Part shown: positions 48,817 through 60,693 of the stretch, one piece after another
Position numbering within the stretch: position 1 is the first letter of the stretch
Layout of the letters: each line of letters opens with the position of its first letter
Assembly: GCF_018446385.1 (NCBI RefSeq)
Contig: NC_055996.1
Coordinates: 131,922,532-131,986,531, forward strand
Direction of reading: 5' to 3'
Source of the DNA: Zingiber officinale
Lineage: Eukaryota > Streptophyta > Magnoliopsida > Zingiberales > Zingiberaceae
Length of the DNA: 64,000 nt
Notes under the pieces: model-generated
What the model was told of the DNA's origin: nothing
What the model saw: the letters and a program-made list of their open reading frames with translations, nothing else
Database searches by the model: none
Program-made: the position numbers and the translations under genes

Positions 48817-50019
48817 CTAATACTCAGCTTCCATGGTTGAGTCCGAAACGTATTTCTGCTTAACACTCCTCCATGAAATGGCTCCACCTCCTAAAGTAAA
48901 CACATAGCCTGATGTAGACTTACTGTTATCCCTATCTGATTGGAAATCTGAATCCGTGTAACCCACAGGGAGCAGATCGTCTGCTTGGTAAATTAGCATA
49001 TAATCTCTAGTCCTTCTCAGGTACTTTAATATATGCTTTACCGCAGTCCAATGTCCTTGTCCAGGATTACTCTGATATCTGCTAACCATGCTCACGGCAA
49101 AACATATATCAGGTCTCGTACATAGCATTGCATACATTAGGCTTCCTACAGCCGAAGCATAAGGAACTGCTTTCATGTCCTCTATCTCTTTCGACGTCTT
49201 TGGAGACATCTCTTTAGATAGAGCTACTCCATGTCTAAAAGGTAAGAAACCTTTCTTGGAATCCTGCATGCTAAAACGAGCAAGGATTGTATCTATATAT
49301 GAAGGTTGGGACAGACATAACATTATTTTCTTACGATCCCTTATAACTTTGATCCCAAGAATGTGTGCACAATCTCCTAAGTCCTTCATATCAAATTGTT
49401 TGGACAACCATACCCTTACGTCTGATAATACCTTGACATTGTTGCCAATTAACAAAATATCATCTACGTATAGTACAAGAAATACCACAACATTTCCGTT
49501 ACACTTCTTATATACACAAGACTCATCCGGACTTTGAATAAATCCATATGACTGGATTACTTCATTAAACCGGATGTTCCAAGATCTTGAAGCTTGCTTT
49601 AGTCCATAAATGGACCGATTGAGCTTGCACACTAGATGCTCTTTGCCTTTTTCAATGAACCCTTCTGGTTGCTTCATATGGATGTTCTCTTCAAGACTTC
49701 CATTAAGGAAAGCTGTCTTGACATCCATTTGCCAAATCTTAAAATCCATATGAGCAGCAATGGATAAGAGTATCCGGATAGACTTAAGCATGGCTACCGG
49801 TGAAAAGGTTTCCTCATAATCGATTCCCTCTTTCTGAGTGTACCCTTTCGCAACAAGCCTAGCTTTGAAAGTTTCTACCTTCCCGTCTGTCCCTCTTTTC
49901 CTTTTGTAGATCCACTTGCATCCAACGGCTTTTACACCATCGGTGGTTCTACAAGCTCGGACCTTATTAGAGTATATAGACTCTATTTCAGAATCATTGC
50001 TTTTTGCCAAGATCTGCAT
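48817..50019 (-). pseudogene. Copia reverse transcriptase and RNase H of element E
   Basis: A 400-residue open frame covers RT from [10 protein letters not shown] (residue 33) through [11 protein letters not shown] (97-107), the catalytic YVDD (184-187) and the RNase H motifs TDSD (355-358) and TMEAEY (395-400). It ends abruptly after TMEAEY at the foreign segment, losing the RNase H C-terminus. It lacks its own natural start and is a part of the polyprotein, cut from the upstream parts by stops and frameshifts. The polymerase core itself is intact by eye. Confidence 0.85.
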
Positions 50020-50395
50020 CTATATCTTGGAGTACTTCATATGTTCGTGGATCAGGTTCATGTTTACCCGGATCAAGTCCAAGACTCTCCCAAAACATGA
50101 ATCTTTCAGTGCCTTACAACCCTCCCACTACGACGAGGCATGCGTGGTTGTGTATCATGTGTGACACGTGTTGCGTCTCTTGTGGTACTTCATCTTGTCT
50201 TGGTACTCAAGTAGACGTGTCCTCTCTAAGTTCTTCTAAAACAATTTTACTACGGGCTTGTGATCCATTATATAGTCTTCTTCTAAAAGCGGGCATTGGT
50301 GCTAACAATGACCTTCCGTCTTAGGACTATAAAATAAACCACCTTCGTTCCTTTGGGATATCCTACAAACACGAACTTCTGTGCGAGATTCTAAC

Positions 50396-51562
50396 TTATC
50401 GATCTGGTTTCAGCACATGTGCTGGACTACCCCAAATCCGAATATGTCTTAGACTGGGTTTTCGCCCATTCCACAATTCTATGGGAGTAGAAGAAACTGA
50501 TTTAGAAGGTACTAAGTTCAGAACGTATACTGCTGTTTCCAGAGCATATCCCCAAAACGAATTTGGTAATTCTGAATAACTCATCATCGATCTAACCATC
50601 TCCATAAGAGTCCTATTCCTTCATTCTGCTACACCATTCTGTTGGGGTGTTCCAGGTGCAGACAATTGGGATTGAATCCCAGCTTCTGATAAGTAATTCC
50701 TAAACTCTCCTAAGAGGTATTCGCCACCACGATCAGATCGTAGTGTCTTGATACTTTTACCTAATCGTTTCTCCACATCAGCCTTGTATTCTTTGAACTT
50801 ATCAAAGCACTCGGACTTGCGGCGCATTAGGTAAATGTATCCGTATCTTGAATAATCGTCTATGAAAGAGACAAAATATTCAAAACCTCCTCTTGCTTGG
50901 ACAGACATAGGACCACACAAATCAGAGTGAACCAATTCTAACACTTCTTTGGCTCTATACCCCTTGGCCTTGAACGGCCTCTTGGTCATTTTTCCTTCTA
51001 AGCAGGATTCACAAGTTGGAAAATTTTCCAACTCTAATGAACTCAAAAGTCCATCGGCTATAAGTCTCTGAATCCTACTTAAGTTAATATGACCAAGCCT
51101 TAGATGCCAAAGATATGCTTGGTTCATTTCCGAAGGTTCTTTTATCTTATTAGAATTAGAAGATGAGTTATAAATTTCCATGTTTTGCTTTGTGGAAGAA
51201 ATTGGATTTAAAGTATACAAATTGCCAACCAATGCACCAGAACAGATAATCACATTATTTCTTTTAATAACTACATCGTTACTGAAAGAAACAGAATATC
51301 CATCTAGAAACAGTTTAGAAACTGAAATTAAATTCTTTCTAAAACTGGGTACATAAAGACAATTTCTTAAAACCAAATTTCTATTTCTACTAAAAGATAA
51401 GTAGACGTCTCCCACTGCAACAGCTGCCACCTTAGTAGCATTGCCCATGTAGACGGTAATTTCTCCTTCAGATAGTCGTCGGGTTTCCTGGAACCCCTGC
51501 AAGGAATTGCAGACATGATCAGTGGCTCCCGTATCTACACACCAGGTGCTGGTAGATAACAC
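50396..51562 (-). pseudogene. Copia protease tail, Gag-pre and integrase of element E
   Basis: The 313-residue frame at 50621-51562 starts at the protease active site VDTGATDHV (D10), then a Gag-pre integrase region with the HHCC zinc site (H153, H158, C184, C187) and the integrase catalytic residues D214, D277 and E313 in the D-35-E spacing. The frame breaks immediately after E313 and resumes at 50396-50605 (MVRSMMSYSELPNSFWGYALETAVYVLNLVPS). One frameshift or stop thus disables an otherwise complete integrase core. Confidence 0.85.
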
Positions 51563-52403
51563 CGATAAACATGTTACAACTACTAGAGCATGAGATATAC
51601 CTTTGTTTTGGTTCCTACGAGGACAGTCCGCCTTCCAATGTCCATGCTTGCAGATGAAGCATTGCCCTTGGCTTCTTCATTCCGGCTTTAAATCCCGACA
51701 CTGAGATTTATTCACTTTCTTTCTTGAACTAGCTTGTTTCTTCTTCTTCTTTCCTCTCGGTTTAGAAGTAGAACCATTTTCGATAGTGAATTTGAGCATT
51801 GTGACGAAATAATCCTTCTGCTTCTTGAAGTCAGTAGTTCCCCTAATGAATAAATCCTCTTATTCATATTATAGTTCAAAGGAACTGCTCAAAACTTCTA
51901 GGTAGCGTTTGGAGGATCATATCGATCTGGGTTTCCCCATCAATTTCTCCTCCAAGGATCTGTATCTCGTTCAGATAAGCCATCATCTTTAGGATATGAT
52001 CCCTTACAGGAGTACCCTCTTGCATGGTGGCTGTCATTATCTTTCTCATGGCTTCTTGCCTAGAAGCCCTATCCTGATGACCAAAGAGTTCCTTGAGATT
52101 GTTCATAATATCATAGGCTGTTGGTAAATCTTGATGCTAATGTTGCAATACATTTGACATTGAAGCCAAAATGTAACACCGCGCCATCTCATCTGCTTTT
52201 ACCCATTTCCTATGATATTCAATCTCCTCTTGGGTAGATTCACCAGTAGGTGCTTCAGGGCACTGCTTAGTCAGTACAAATTTATAGCTTTCAGCAGTAA
52301 GGACAATGTCCAGGTTCCTTTTCCAATCTATGTAATTAGGTCCAGTAAGTCTATTCTGTTGAAGTATGATGGACAGTGGGTTGAAAGTCATCCTAAGAAT
52401 CAC
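51563..52403 (-). pseudogene. Copia Gag of element E
   Basis: Gag pieces are at 52137-52403 (LTGPNYIDWKRNLDIVL) and 51876-52106 (MRKIMTATMQEGTPVRDHILKMMAYLNE). A zinc knuckle near 51610-51660 reads CFICKHGHWKADC, with three residues rather than four between the second Cys and the His. Stops and frameshifts break the gene. This Gag is a different type from the Gag of A, B and C. Confidence 0.75.
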
Positions 52404-53496
52404 AAATAACTTTTGGTCAGAACTCTAAATTTAGAATAATATTGATTCCTCAAATAATACTATTTTAAATTAACCAACACCTCAAAACACCGTGAATTTT
52501 GTATGCCATGTTAGTGTGGACGTATACTAATTCAACATTTGTAAAAGGAGGGTTTTAACCCATTAATTTTATTATCTTGTCAACCTAACTTTTTGACAAA
52601 TAAAATTAATAGTTGGTATCATTTGGTCACACAAATAATAGCAGTGACTCCGATGGGGAGGATATTATTAGATGTGTCTAAGTGTATACCACTACTTGAC
52701 ACTAAGTCCATTAATAAGATTATGCCCCTTCCGTTGGGGAAAATCACACGCTCTTAATTAATTTCCTATAGTCATCCAAAAATGGAAGTCTGTTCTAGTG
52801 ATCCGCAAACAAGCTCATCCGTTATGGAGGAAGGCACTCAGAGCCAACGCGCAAGCTTGTTTGCATCACTTACAAACCAGTAATGGAGACCATGGGATTT
52901 ACTTAAAAATCCCTCTCCCACTTAGTTATTTATAAATGAGGAATTTTAACTATGCTAGCCTACTAAACTAGAAAACTAACATGCACACACAGCACAATAT
53001 AAAAGCAATAAATAGAAAATCTAATTTTCAACTATTATGGCTTTTGTCTATAGTTGTCCTCCGTGTGTTGTCATCCCAAGCTGCTGCCATATTTGGCCAC
53101 CGCCACCGGGTCTAGCTGTCGCATCCATCTTGCTCCTAGTTCCGCTGCGCCTCTGGTCCTTAGAAGGTTCCACGCGTTGCAAGATTCGATCCGCGACATA
53201 AATAGAATTTTACATTTTGATCCTATATTCCATAAAAGGAATGTACATGTATCTAGATCAAAAATAAAATCCTAATAAAACTAAATACAGCTCCTGCTGT
53301 ATTTTAATACAATCATGCACACACATATAAATGCCCTTGACATGTCCAAGGGTCCAATCACACACATAATAACTAAAAGCCATAATAGTTGGATCCTGCA
53401 TCCACAAAGTTAGCACATCCTACTATTAACCTGCCTAAATTATGTATGACATGTGCATAATTAACCTAATACCAAATACACAGAGGCAAAACCCTA
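52404..53496 (-). other. 5' leader of element E
   Basis: Non-coding sequence between gag and the PBS, closely matched by the leader of D (about 29280-30596), including the words ttagtgtggacgtatac and aagctcatccgttatggagg. No open frame is convincing. Confidence 0.7.
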
Positions 53497-53508
53497 GCTC
53501 TGATACCA
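53497..53508 (-). promoter_or_regulatory. Primer binding site of element E
   Basis: Minus-strand TGGTATCAGAGC, two bases from the right LTR. Confidence 0.95.
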
Positions 53509-53510
53509 AT

Positions 53511-55918
53511 TGTTGGTTGCTACTCGGAAAACCTAGAGGTTCCACTGTACAAAAATTTTGTACAAAGGTCTGAACCTTTTCCTAGCTACCATGTGTTCTT
53601 TTAAATTAAATTTTGGATCGCCTGCGGAACTTAACACGTTTGATCCAAAACTTAATCTATTTGTTCTTTTAGGTTTTGACTTGGATCTCCTGTGGAACTT
53701 AACACGTTCGACCCAAATCACCTTAAGTTATTAATTCCATTAAATATTAATTTCCATAATTGGTTCCCAGTACTGACGTGGCGAGGCACATGGCCTTCTT
53801 GGATATGGGAGCAACCACCACCGACTAGACAAAACCTTTTATAGAAATCTAATATTTAATTTCCTAAAATAACTTTAGGTTAACCGAAGAGAACAATCAA
53901 ATCACAAGGAAAAGAAAAAACAAAAGAACACAACATCGAAAAACATATTCGAAATTCTAGAACGTAAACCTCTTGTATTTGGTATTATTTCCATAAATAA
54001 CTAGCATGATGCGGAAAGAAAAATTACTAGTTATACCTTGTAGAAAAACCTCTTGATCTTCTACCGTATTCCTCTACTAACCTCGGACGTTGTGTGGGCA
54101 ACGATCTTCCGAGACGAGAAACCACCAATCACCTTCTTCTCCTCCTAGCTAGGTTCGGCCAACAAAGAAGAAGCTTCACCAAGGAAGAAAATCAAAACAC
54201 TAACCAAGCTCCAAGAGATGCTAGCTTTCTCTCCTTCTTCTTCTTCTTCTCCGAGTAGTATCCGGCCACCACAAGAGCTCCAATGGAAGAGGGAGATTCG
54301 GCCACCACAAGAGGAAGAGAGGGAGAGGATGGCCGGCCACACCAAGGAACAAAAGAGGGAGAGAAATAATAGATGTTGTATCTCATGAAGGCACCCTCAC
54401 CCATTCTTTTATATTCCTTGGCCTAGGCAAATTAGGAAATTTAATTACAATAAAATTTTCTCAATTTCCTTGACATGATTTAATTGAGAAAAATAAAATA
54501 AAATTTCTCAATTAAATTTACATTGGCCGGCCACTTCATTGGAGAACAAATTGGACAAGTTTCAATCAACAATTAAAACTTCCTAATTTGTTTCCGGAAA
54601 TTTTAAAATTAAAATTTCTCTTTAAAAATCTCTACATGGTTAATAAAAGAAATTTATATAATTTTAATTTTATCAACATGTGAATAATTTTTAAAGAGAA
54701 AATAAAATATCTCACCAATCTACAAATAAGGAAAGAGATCTAATCTCTTCCTTTAATCTTTTGTAAATTTTACAAGAGAGATAATTTAATTTTAATTCTA
54801 TTTAATAAATTATTTCTTCCACATAATAAAAAATTAAAATTAAAATTCTTTTTAATTTATTTTGGCCGGCCCCACTAGCTTGGGTTCAAGCTAGGGCCGG
54901 CCACCCAATCTTATACCTAGGCCGGCCCTAGCTTGTTTCCCAAGCTAGCTTGGCCGGCCCCTATTGGGTGTGTATAGAAGGTGGGTATAGGTGTATAGAA
55001 CTCTACAAATAAGAGGCTACGATAGGGACCGAGAGGAGGAATTGGTTTTGGTCTCCCGATAAAATTAAGCATCCCGTGTTCGCCCCGAACACACAACTTA
55101 ATTTTATCAATGATAATTCATTCCACTAGAGAACTATCATTGAACTACCGCACCAATCCCAAATTACATTTTTTTTGGGCTCCTTCTTATTATGAGCGTG
55201 TTAGTCTCCCTGTGTTTAAGATATCGAATGTCCACTAATTAAGTGAGTTACTGACAACTCATTTAATTAATATCTAAGTCCAAGAGTAGTACCACTCAAC
55301 CTTATCGTCATGTCGGACTAAGTCCACCTGCAGGGTTTAACATGACAATCCTTATGAGCTCCTCTTGGGAACATTATCGACCTAGTATCTCTAGGACACA
55401 GTTTACTTCTATAATCAACAACACACACTATAAGTGATATCATTTCCCAACTTATCAGGCTTATTGATTCATCGAACTAAATCTCACCCTTTGATAAATT
55501 AAAGAAATAAATATCAAATATATATGCTTGTTATTATATTAGGATTAAGAGCACACACTTCCATAATAACTGAGGTCTTTGTTCCTTTATAAAGTTAGTA
55601 TAAAAGAAACGACCTCAAATGGTCCTACTCAATACACTCTAAGTGTACTAGTGTAATTATACAGTCAAGATAAACTGATACCTAATTACACTACGACCTT
55701 CTAATGATTTGTTCCTTTCCATTTTGGTCGTGAACTACTGTTTATAATTTATAAGGTACTGATAACATTATCTTCTGCATGTGACACCACATGCCATGTT
55801 ATCTTCAATATAAATTAATTGAACAACTACAAACAAATGTAGATAATTTGACCAAATGTGATTCTTTATTCAAAACAAATGTTTACAAAAGCTTAGGCTT
55901 TCAGTATACACTCCAACA
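53511..55918 (-). repeat. 5' LTR of element E
   Basis: 2408 bp, tgttggttgc to ctccaaca. Palindrome at 53546-53564; GGCCGGCC hairpins at about 54863-54960. Confidence 0.95.
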
Positions 55919-55923
55919 GTCTA

Positions 55924-57733
55924 AACTCTCAAACCCAGGTGGTTGACCTACATAGACTTTCTCTTTTATTAGTTCATTTAGAAAGGCGGATTTGATGTCC
56001 ATTTGATAGAGTTTGAACTCTTTATGGGTTGCATAGCTAAGTAGCATTCTAATTGACTCAAGTCTGATTACTGGGACATATGTTTCGTCATAGTCCAGTC
56101 CCTCTACTTGATTAAACCCTTTGGCAACTAGCCTAGTTTTGTTTCTAGTAATTTCCCCAGTTTCACTTAGTTTGTTTCTGAATACCCATTTTGTTTTTAT
56201 TATCTTTTTATTTTTTAGGTGGTGGTACTAAATCTCAGACTTGGTTTCTCTCAAATTGGGTCAACTCTTCTTGCATAGCTATGATCCAATCTGGGCCAAG
56301 TAAAGATTCAGCTATGGTTTTGTGTTCAATTTTTAAGATTAGGGATATTTAACTTAGGTTTCTAAAGGATAACCTAGTCTAAACCCTTAAGTCTGGATCA
56401 CTAATTATTTGTTTAATTGGATGATTTGGGTTGACTCTTATAGTTTTATTAGGTTCATTTAATTGAGATTGTTCTTCTTCTTCTTGACTTAGATTTTCAC
56501 TAGGGTTACTTTAAACAAAATCACTTGGTTGATTCTGGGTTTGTTCTAAGTCTTAGTCAGATTCTTCAAATTTTACATTTGAGGTTTCTTCAACTTTCAG
56601 TGTAACTTTATTATATATTCTATAACCTCTACTGTTTAATGAATATCCTACAAAAATTTCATTTTCTATTGTTGAGATAAATTTTCCTAAGTGTTCTATT
56701 GTATTTAGTATATAGGCTGGGCACTCAAATACTTTAAAGTAATTAACATTAGGTCGTTTATTATAATATATTTCAAATAATGTTTTATTATGAATTTTAT
56801 TTATTGTAGTGCAATTTTGTACATAACAGGCTATACTAACAGCTTCTGCCCAAAAATATTTTGATAAGTTGTATTCATTCAGCATTGTCCTAGAAGTTTC
56901 ATGTAGAGTTCTGTTTTTTCTTTCTACGATTTCATTTTGTTGAAGTGTTTTAGGGTATGAAAATTCATGATGGTAACCATTTTCCATTTAATTTTTAGAT
57001 TTTTTTCATTTTCAACTTATTTGTAAAAATTAGTGAAGATTTCAAATATTTCATCTTTACTTTTTAAGAATTTTACCCATGTGAACCTAGAGTAGTCATA
57101 TATTATTACTAAGCAATACAGACTTCCATTTATTGATTTGACCCCATGAGAATCAAATAAATCTAAGTGTAATAATTTTAGTATTGAATTTATTTAAAGT
57201 TGATTAGTTGGTTTGTGAGTTGATTTTATTTGTTTTCCTTGTTGACAAGCATTATAGATTGTTGAGTCTAAGTTGGGTAATTTTAGTAAACCTCTAACTA
57301 ATCCATTTAACTTACTTATATTTCTAAAGTTTGTGTGTGACATTCTTCTATGTCATAACCAGATTTCTTCTTTTTGCGTTAAATAACACTTAAGTGAAGA
57401 AGAGGTTAGATTAATTGCATAGATATTGTCTTTTCTAAACCCTTATAGGCTTATAGTAGGGTTATCTAAGTGCTTAACTAAACATTCGGCAGAAAGAAAC
57501 CTAACATTATAACCAGAATCACACAGTTGACTTATACTAAGAAGATTGTACTTGAGTTTTTCAACAAGTAAAACTTTCTTAATAATAAAATCAGATTTGA
57601 GTTCAATATTACCTATCTCAATTACCTTGAGTTTTTCGTTGTTTCCAAAGGCAACTATTCCTAGGCTTTTGTAGGTTAATTGAGTGAATTTGGTGTGATC
57701 TCCAGTCATATGTTTGGAGCAACTATTGTCCAA
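55924..57733 (-). pseudogene. Copia protease end, integrase and RT N-terminus of element F
   Basis: The integrase C-terminal part is at 56553-56987 (KNRTLHETSRTMLNEYNLSKYFWAEA, NKRPNVNYFKVFECPAYI). The region just after the protease is at 57443-57733 (DNSCSKHMTGDHTKF and YNLLSISQLCDSGYNV). The RT N-terminus lies at about 55924-56200 and continues at 46136 beyond element E. Frameshifts and stops are frequent, consistent with F being the oldest layer. The DNSCSKHMTGD type differs from the DTGATDHV type of E, so F belongs to another copia lineage. Confidence 0.85.
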
Positions 57734-58590
57734 TATCCACTTAGTTTCCTACCATAGGTAGGAATTAAAAATTAGTTCAAGTTAATTTTAATCTAATTTT
57801 TAAGTTTTAATTGTTAATTTGATTTCTAAATTTTAATCTTAACCTTAAAATGTTTACATTCAATTTGGTTTAAGTTAATTTTAATCGGTTTAAGTTAATT
57901 TTTTTAAGTTAAAATAATTTTTAAATTAAAATAAATTTTTAGGTTAATTTTTAAAAATAATTTTTTTTAAGTTAAATCCAATTTTAAAATATATATACAT
58001 CCCAAAACGTAACACAGATAATAGGTACTGACATCTTTAATTTATGTACTTATATTTACATTTTTTTTATATTCATGAGATCGATAATAGAAATCATTAA
58101 TATAATGAATCTATATTTTTATTATAAATATCATATACAAATAATATTTATATATATTCATCAGATCGATAATAGAAATCGTTAATATAATGAATCTATA
58201 TTTTTATTATAAATATCATATACAAATAATTCAAATACTCAAAATAATAACTAATAACATAATAACACAAGACGTGTCAAATCTTGATTCGGCTATCTCA
58301 TAATATTTTAAATTCCTAAATGACACCCATTACTTTTGAATAATATGCCAGATAAAAATATATATCTCGTAATATTCTTTAGACCGATAAAACAAAAAGA
58401 TGTTTTGTTAATACCAAACTGTCCAGCCAATCTTGATGAATAGTAATCGCAGGGCAAACTAACCATACACCTGTCTAGACACTGACATCGAATGATTAAA
58501 GGTCAAATTTCAACAAGTGTCAATCTAAGATTTACCAACCATACACCTGTGTAATTATATTGGCACTGGATAGTTAAGTAGCAGATTTTT
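57734..58590. other. AT-rich fading edge of element F and spacer
   Basis: Up to about 57990 the sequence is full of agttaatttt and aaatttt words and may be the decayed linker between protease and Gag of F. No gag, PBS or LTR follows. From 57990 to 58590 I see no gene, only the tandem duplication listed separately. Confidence 0.5.
58071..58236 (+). repeat. 85-bp tandem duplication
   Basis: Two adjacent copies of an AT-rich unit (58071-58155 and 58156-58236), each containing agatcgataatagaaatc and ttaatataatgaatctat, nearly identical. Confidence 0.9.
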
Positions 58591-59732
58591 TGTTAGGACG
58601 AACAATAATTAGTCCAAATTAACTAATTCTTCTCCAACATCAATAAATCAAATTTAACAATCCATTACCTTAAATTGGTCAGAAAAACATCTCAGAAAAC
58701 GAGAAAGAAAAATAGCCAACTGTGGCTTTTCCTCGTTTCTCCGGCGACTAGCGACAGTCGCCCGTCCGGTTAGCTTGTTGATGTTGGTCTGCCATTGGAA
58801 AAGCAGGAAGGGAAGAAGAAAGGATTATTGAATCCATACTTAGCATGTTGAGTGTTGCCTGGAAGAACGAAAGAAGAAAGGGAAAAACTTTCTGCTCTTG
58901 GTGTTGTTGCTGGAAACGAGAGAAGAAAGGGCTCTACTCATGTTGCTGGAAGAGGGAGCTGGAAGAGGGCAGCAACTAGGGCTCCGTTTCCCCTCTTCGC
59001 TGGCGGATTCAGCTAGCTCCGGCGAACTCCGATGAACTCTGATGGCTGCTGCCAAAACCGTCGCTGTTCTTAACGGAAAAACACAAGCAACACATAACTA
59101 GCGCGACTCCTATGTTTTCTATACCAAAATTTGACGAAGATGCATCGATTTTGCAAAACCCAACGCAAAATGCTCACATATGAACCGAAATTGTCGAAAA
59201 TTGAATGCCATGAACTCGACAACCCTCCTAAAACTTGTGGCTCTCATACGATTTGATGGAGACTTTATGAATCACTCTACTTCATGCAACCAATTAAACA
59301 AAAACAATTCCATATACAAGATCATGCAATTGTCTAAAATTCATAGCATACAATTGCAGAAAGCAATAATTGTGAAAAATCATAAACCAAACCTGAATCC
59401 AAAAACATCACCATAGTCTCGATTTTGATTTGAAAACCGAAGATCGAGAAGACTCAACAGATGAGATCTTCTACTGGAGTTACGACAACCATATTTTGAG
59501 TCTCTCTCGAATGGGATAAGCAGAGTTTCAAGATTCCTTAACCCAGAGGGCATCACACCTTTTATTAACTTTAGACCCACCCGAAACCCGTTAATATATA
59601 GCTTGTCAATATTAACGATAATGAGTTAATGGATTACACACATACAAGTATACAACCCACATCCTAATACACACAAACCCACAATTAAGAAACCAATTAG
59701 AACTCACAAAAATTGAGAAATTAAATCTAACA
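58591..59732 (-). mobile_element. Candidate solo LTR J
   Basis: The segment starts tgttagg and ends aaatctaaca, giving TGTTAG/CTAACA inverted ends over 1142 bp. It also carries a minus-strand TATATATT-type box near 59597 and a GC-rich leader-like part (58730-59060). However, the flanking five bases (ttttt and ttaga) do not match, so an insertion event is not proved. The alternative is the 5' region of a degraded host gene. A 71-residue minus-strand frame at 58840-59055 is not convincing. Confidence 0.4.
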
Positions 59733-60693
59733 TTAGAGTCTCTGAATATAAAAAACTAAAACAATTTTACTAGCAACAAAAGGATTTCATAAGATGCAAC
59801 AGCGTAACTACGATCTCATGCCCAGTCTCCATCCTCAGCCTACCAATTTATAGGTCAAAGAAAAACAAAAAACATGATGAGCACAAATGGCTTTACTGAC
59901 CTAAAAGAGATTAAAAAAATCATGATTGAATTAAACTAAAAGGAAGGATAACGGCACTATACATATAATTGAATTAATATTTATTCAATACTATCTTACT
60001 AGTTATTTTAAGAGTATGCCAATCAGTATTATCTTTTTTGAATGACAAATGTATTTGTGTTGCACATAATATAAGCGACTATTGCATTGCAAAGAAAGAA
60101 TTATATATTTCGAGGTCTCAAAAAAGGGTGTGGAAATACATAGGAACTTTTGAATGAAAATTGAAAAGAAATATAACTCCAGTTCCTTCGGAAATGGTAA
60201 AATCTTTGGTGCAAGAAGAAGGGGTGATCCATATCATCTTAACTTGTTGACTTGGTTTTACTTCTCCTCTTTTTTTAACAATACCGAGTCGAGTTCTTCT
60301 CCTACCAGTATCAAATAGAATATGCTGAACAAAATATTCTTCATGTAAAACCTGCTCGATTTAGATCGGGAAAATTCGTACGATGATTATATATATATAT
60401 AAAAGAATTCGAACAATATGCATGTATATGAGGAGACTTAACAACCTCTCTAGATTAACATATCAAGATTATTATTGAGTGGATGCTTGAAAACTAAATT
60501 TTTTATAGAAACAAAAAAGAAATCATGTTGTGCAACCATACAAATCCATGTAGTGATCTATTTTATTCAACTAAAATGGTTTTCTATCTTACCTTTTCAA
60601 CCATATCCGGCTGAATCTGAGGACAAACGCTTCTTTGACTGTATACTAAGAGCGTCATAGCTTCACTTCTGCACATCTAACACATTCTGTTCC
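59733..60693. other. Spacer downstream of the second CNL gene
   Basis: AT-rich, without recognisable gene, LTR or repeat apart from a short (ta)n at about 60387-60400. The missing LRR coding part of the second CNL would be expected here but I see no leucine-rich coding remnant. Confidence 0.5.

Larger units (their letters stand above)
46137..55918 (-). mobile_element. Full-length copia element E with long LTRs
   Basis: E spans about 9.8 kb: LTRs 46137-48534 and 53511-55918, PBS at 53497-53508, target duplications gtcta at 46132-46136 and 55919-55923 (perfect). It belongs to the same group as D and H, but its separate target site shows an independent insertion. Its pol is the best preserved in the window. 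The 3' end of the internal region (48535-48816) is not the expected sequence. Confidence 0.95.
22455..57990 (-). mobile_element. Copia element F, outer host of the nest
   Basis: F is the oldest visible layer. Its left (3') LTR begins tgttggatc at 22455 and ends ccaata at 43841, followed by the purine tract atctctccc (complement) at 43842. Its pol gene runs on the minus strand at 45014-46136 and 55924-57733. Into F are inserted G with D inside it, B with C inside it, and E. The 5' LTR, PBS and gag are missing; recognisable sequence fades into AT-rich DNA at about 57990. F without its guests is under 6 kb. Confidence 0.8.

Noticed and set aside
23434..55918. D and E as a segmental duplication
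   Set aside because: They have different target duplications (GGGAG and GTCTA), different host sequences and clear LTR sequence differences, so they are independent insertions.
58840..59055. Possible 71-residue protein on the minus strand
   Set aside because: Ser/Arg-rich, no recognisable domain, lies in a candidate LTR leader.
58586..59737. Proven insertion for candidate LTR J
   Set aside because: The inverted ends fit, but the flanking pentamers do not match, so it is listed only as a candidate.
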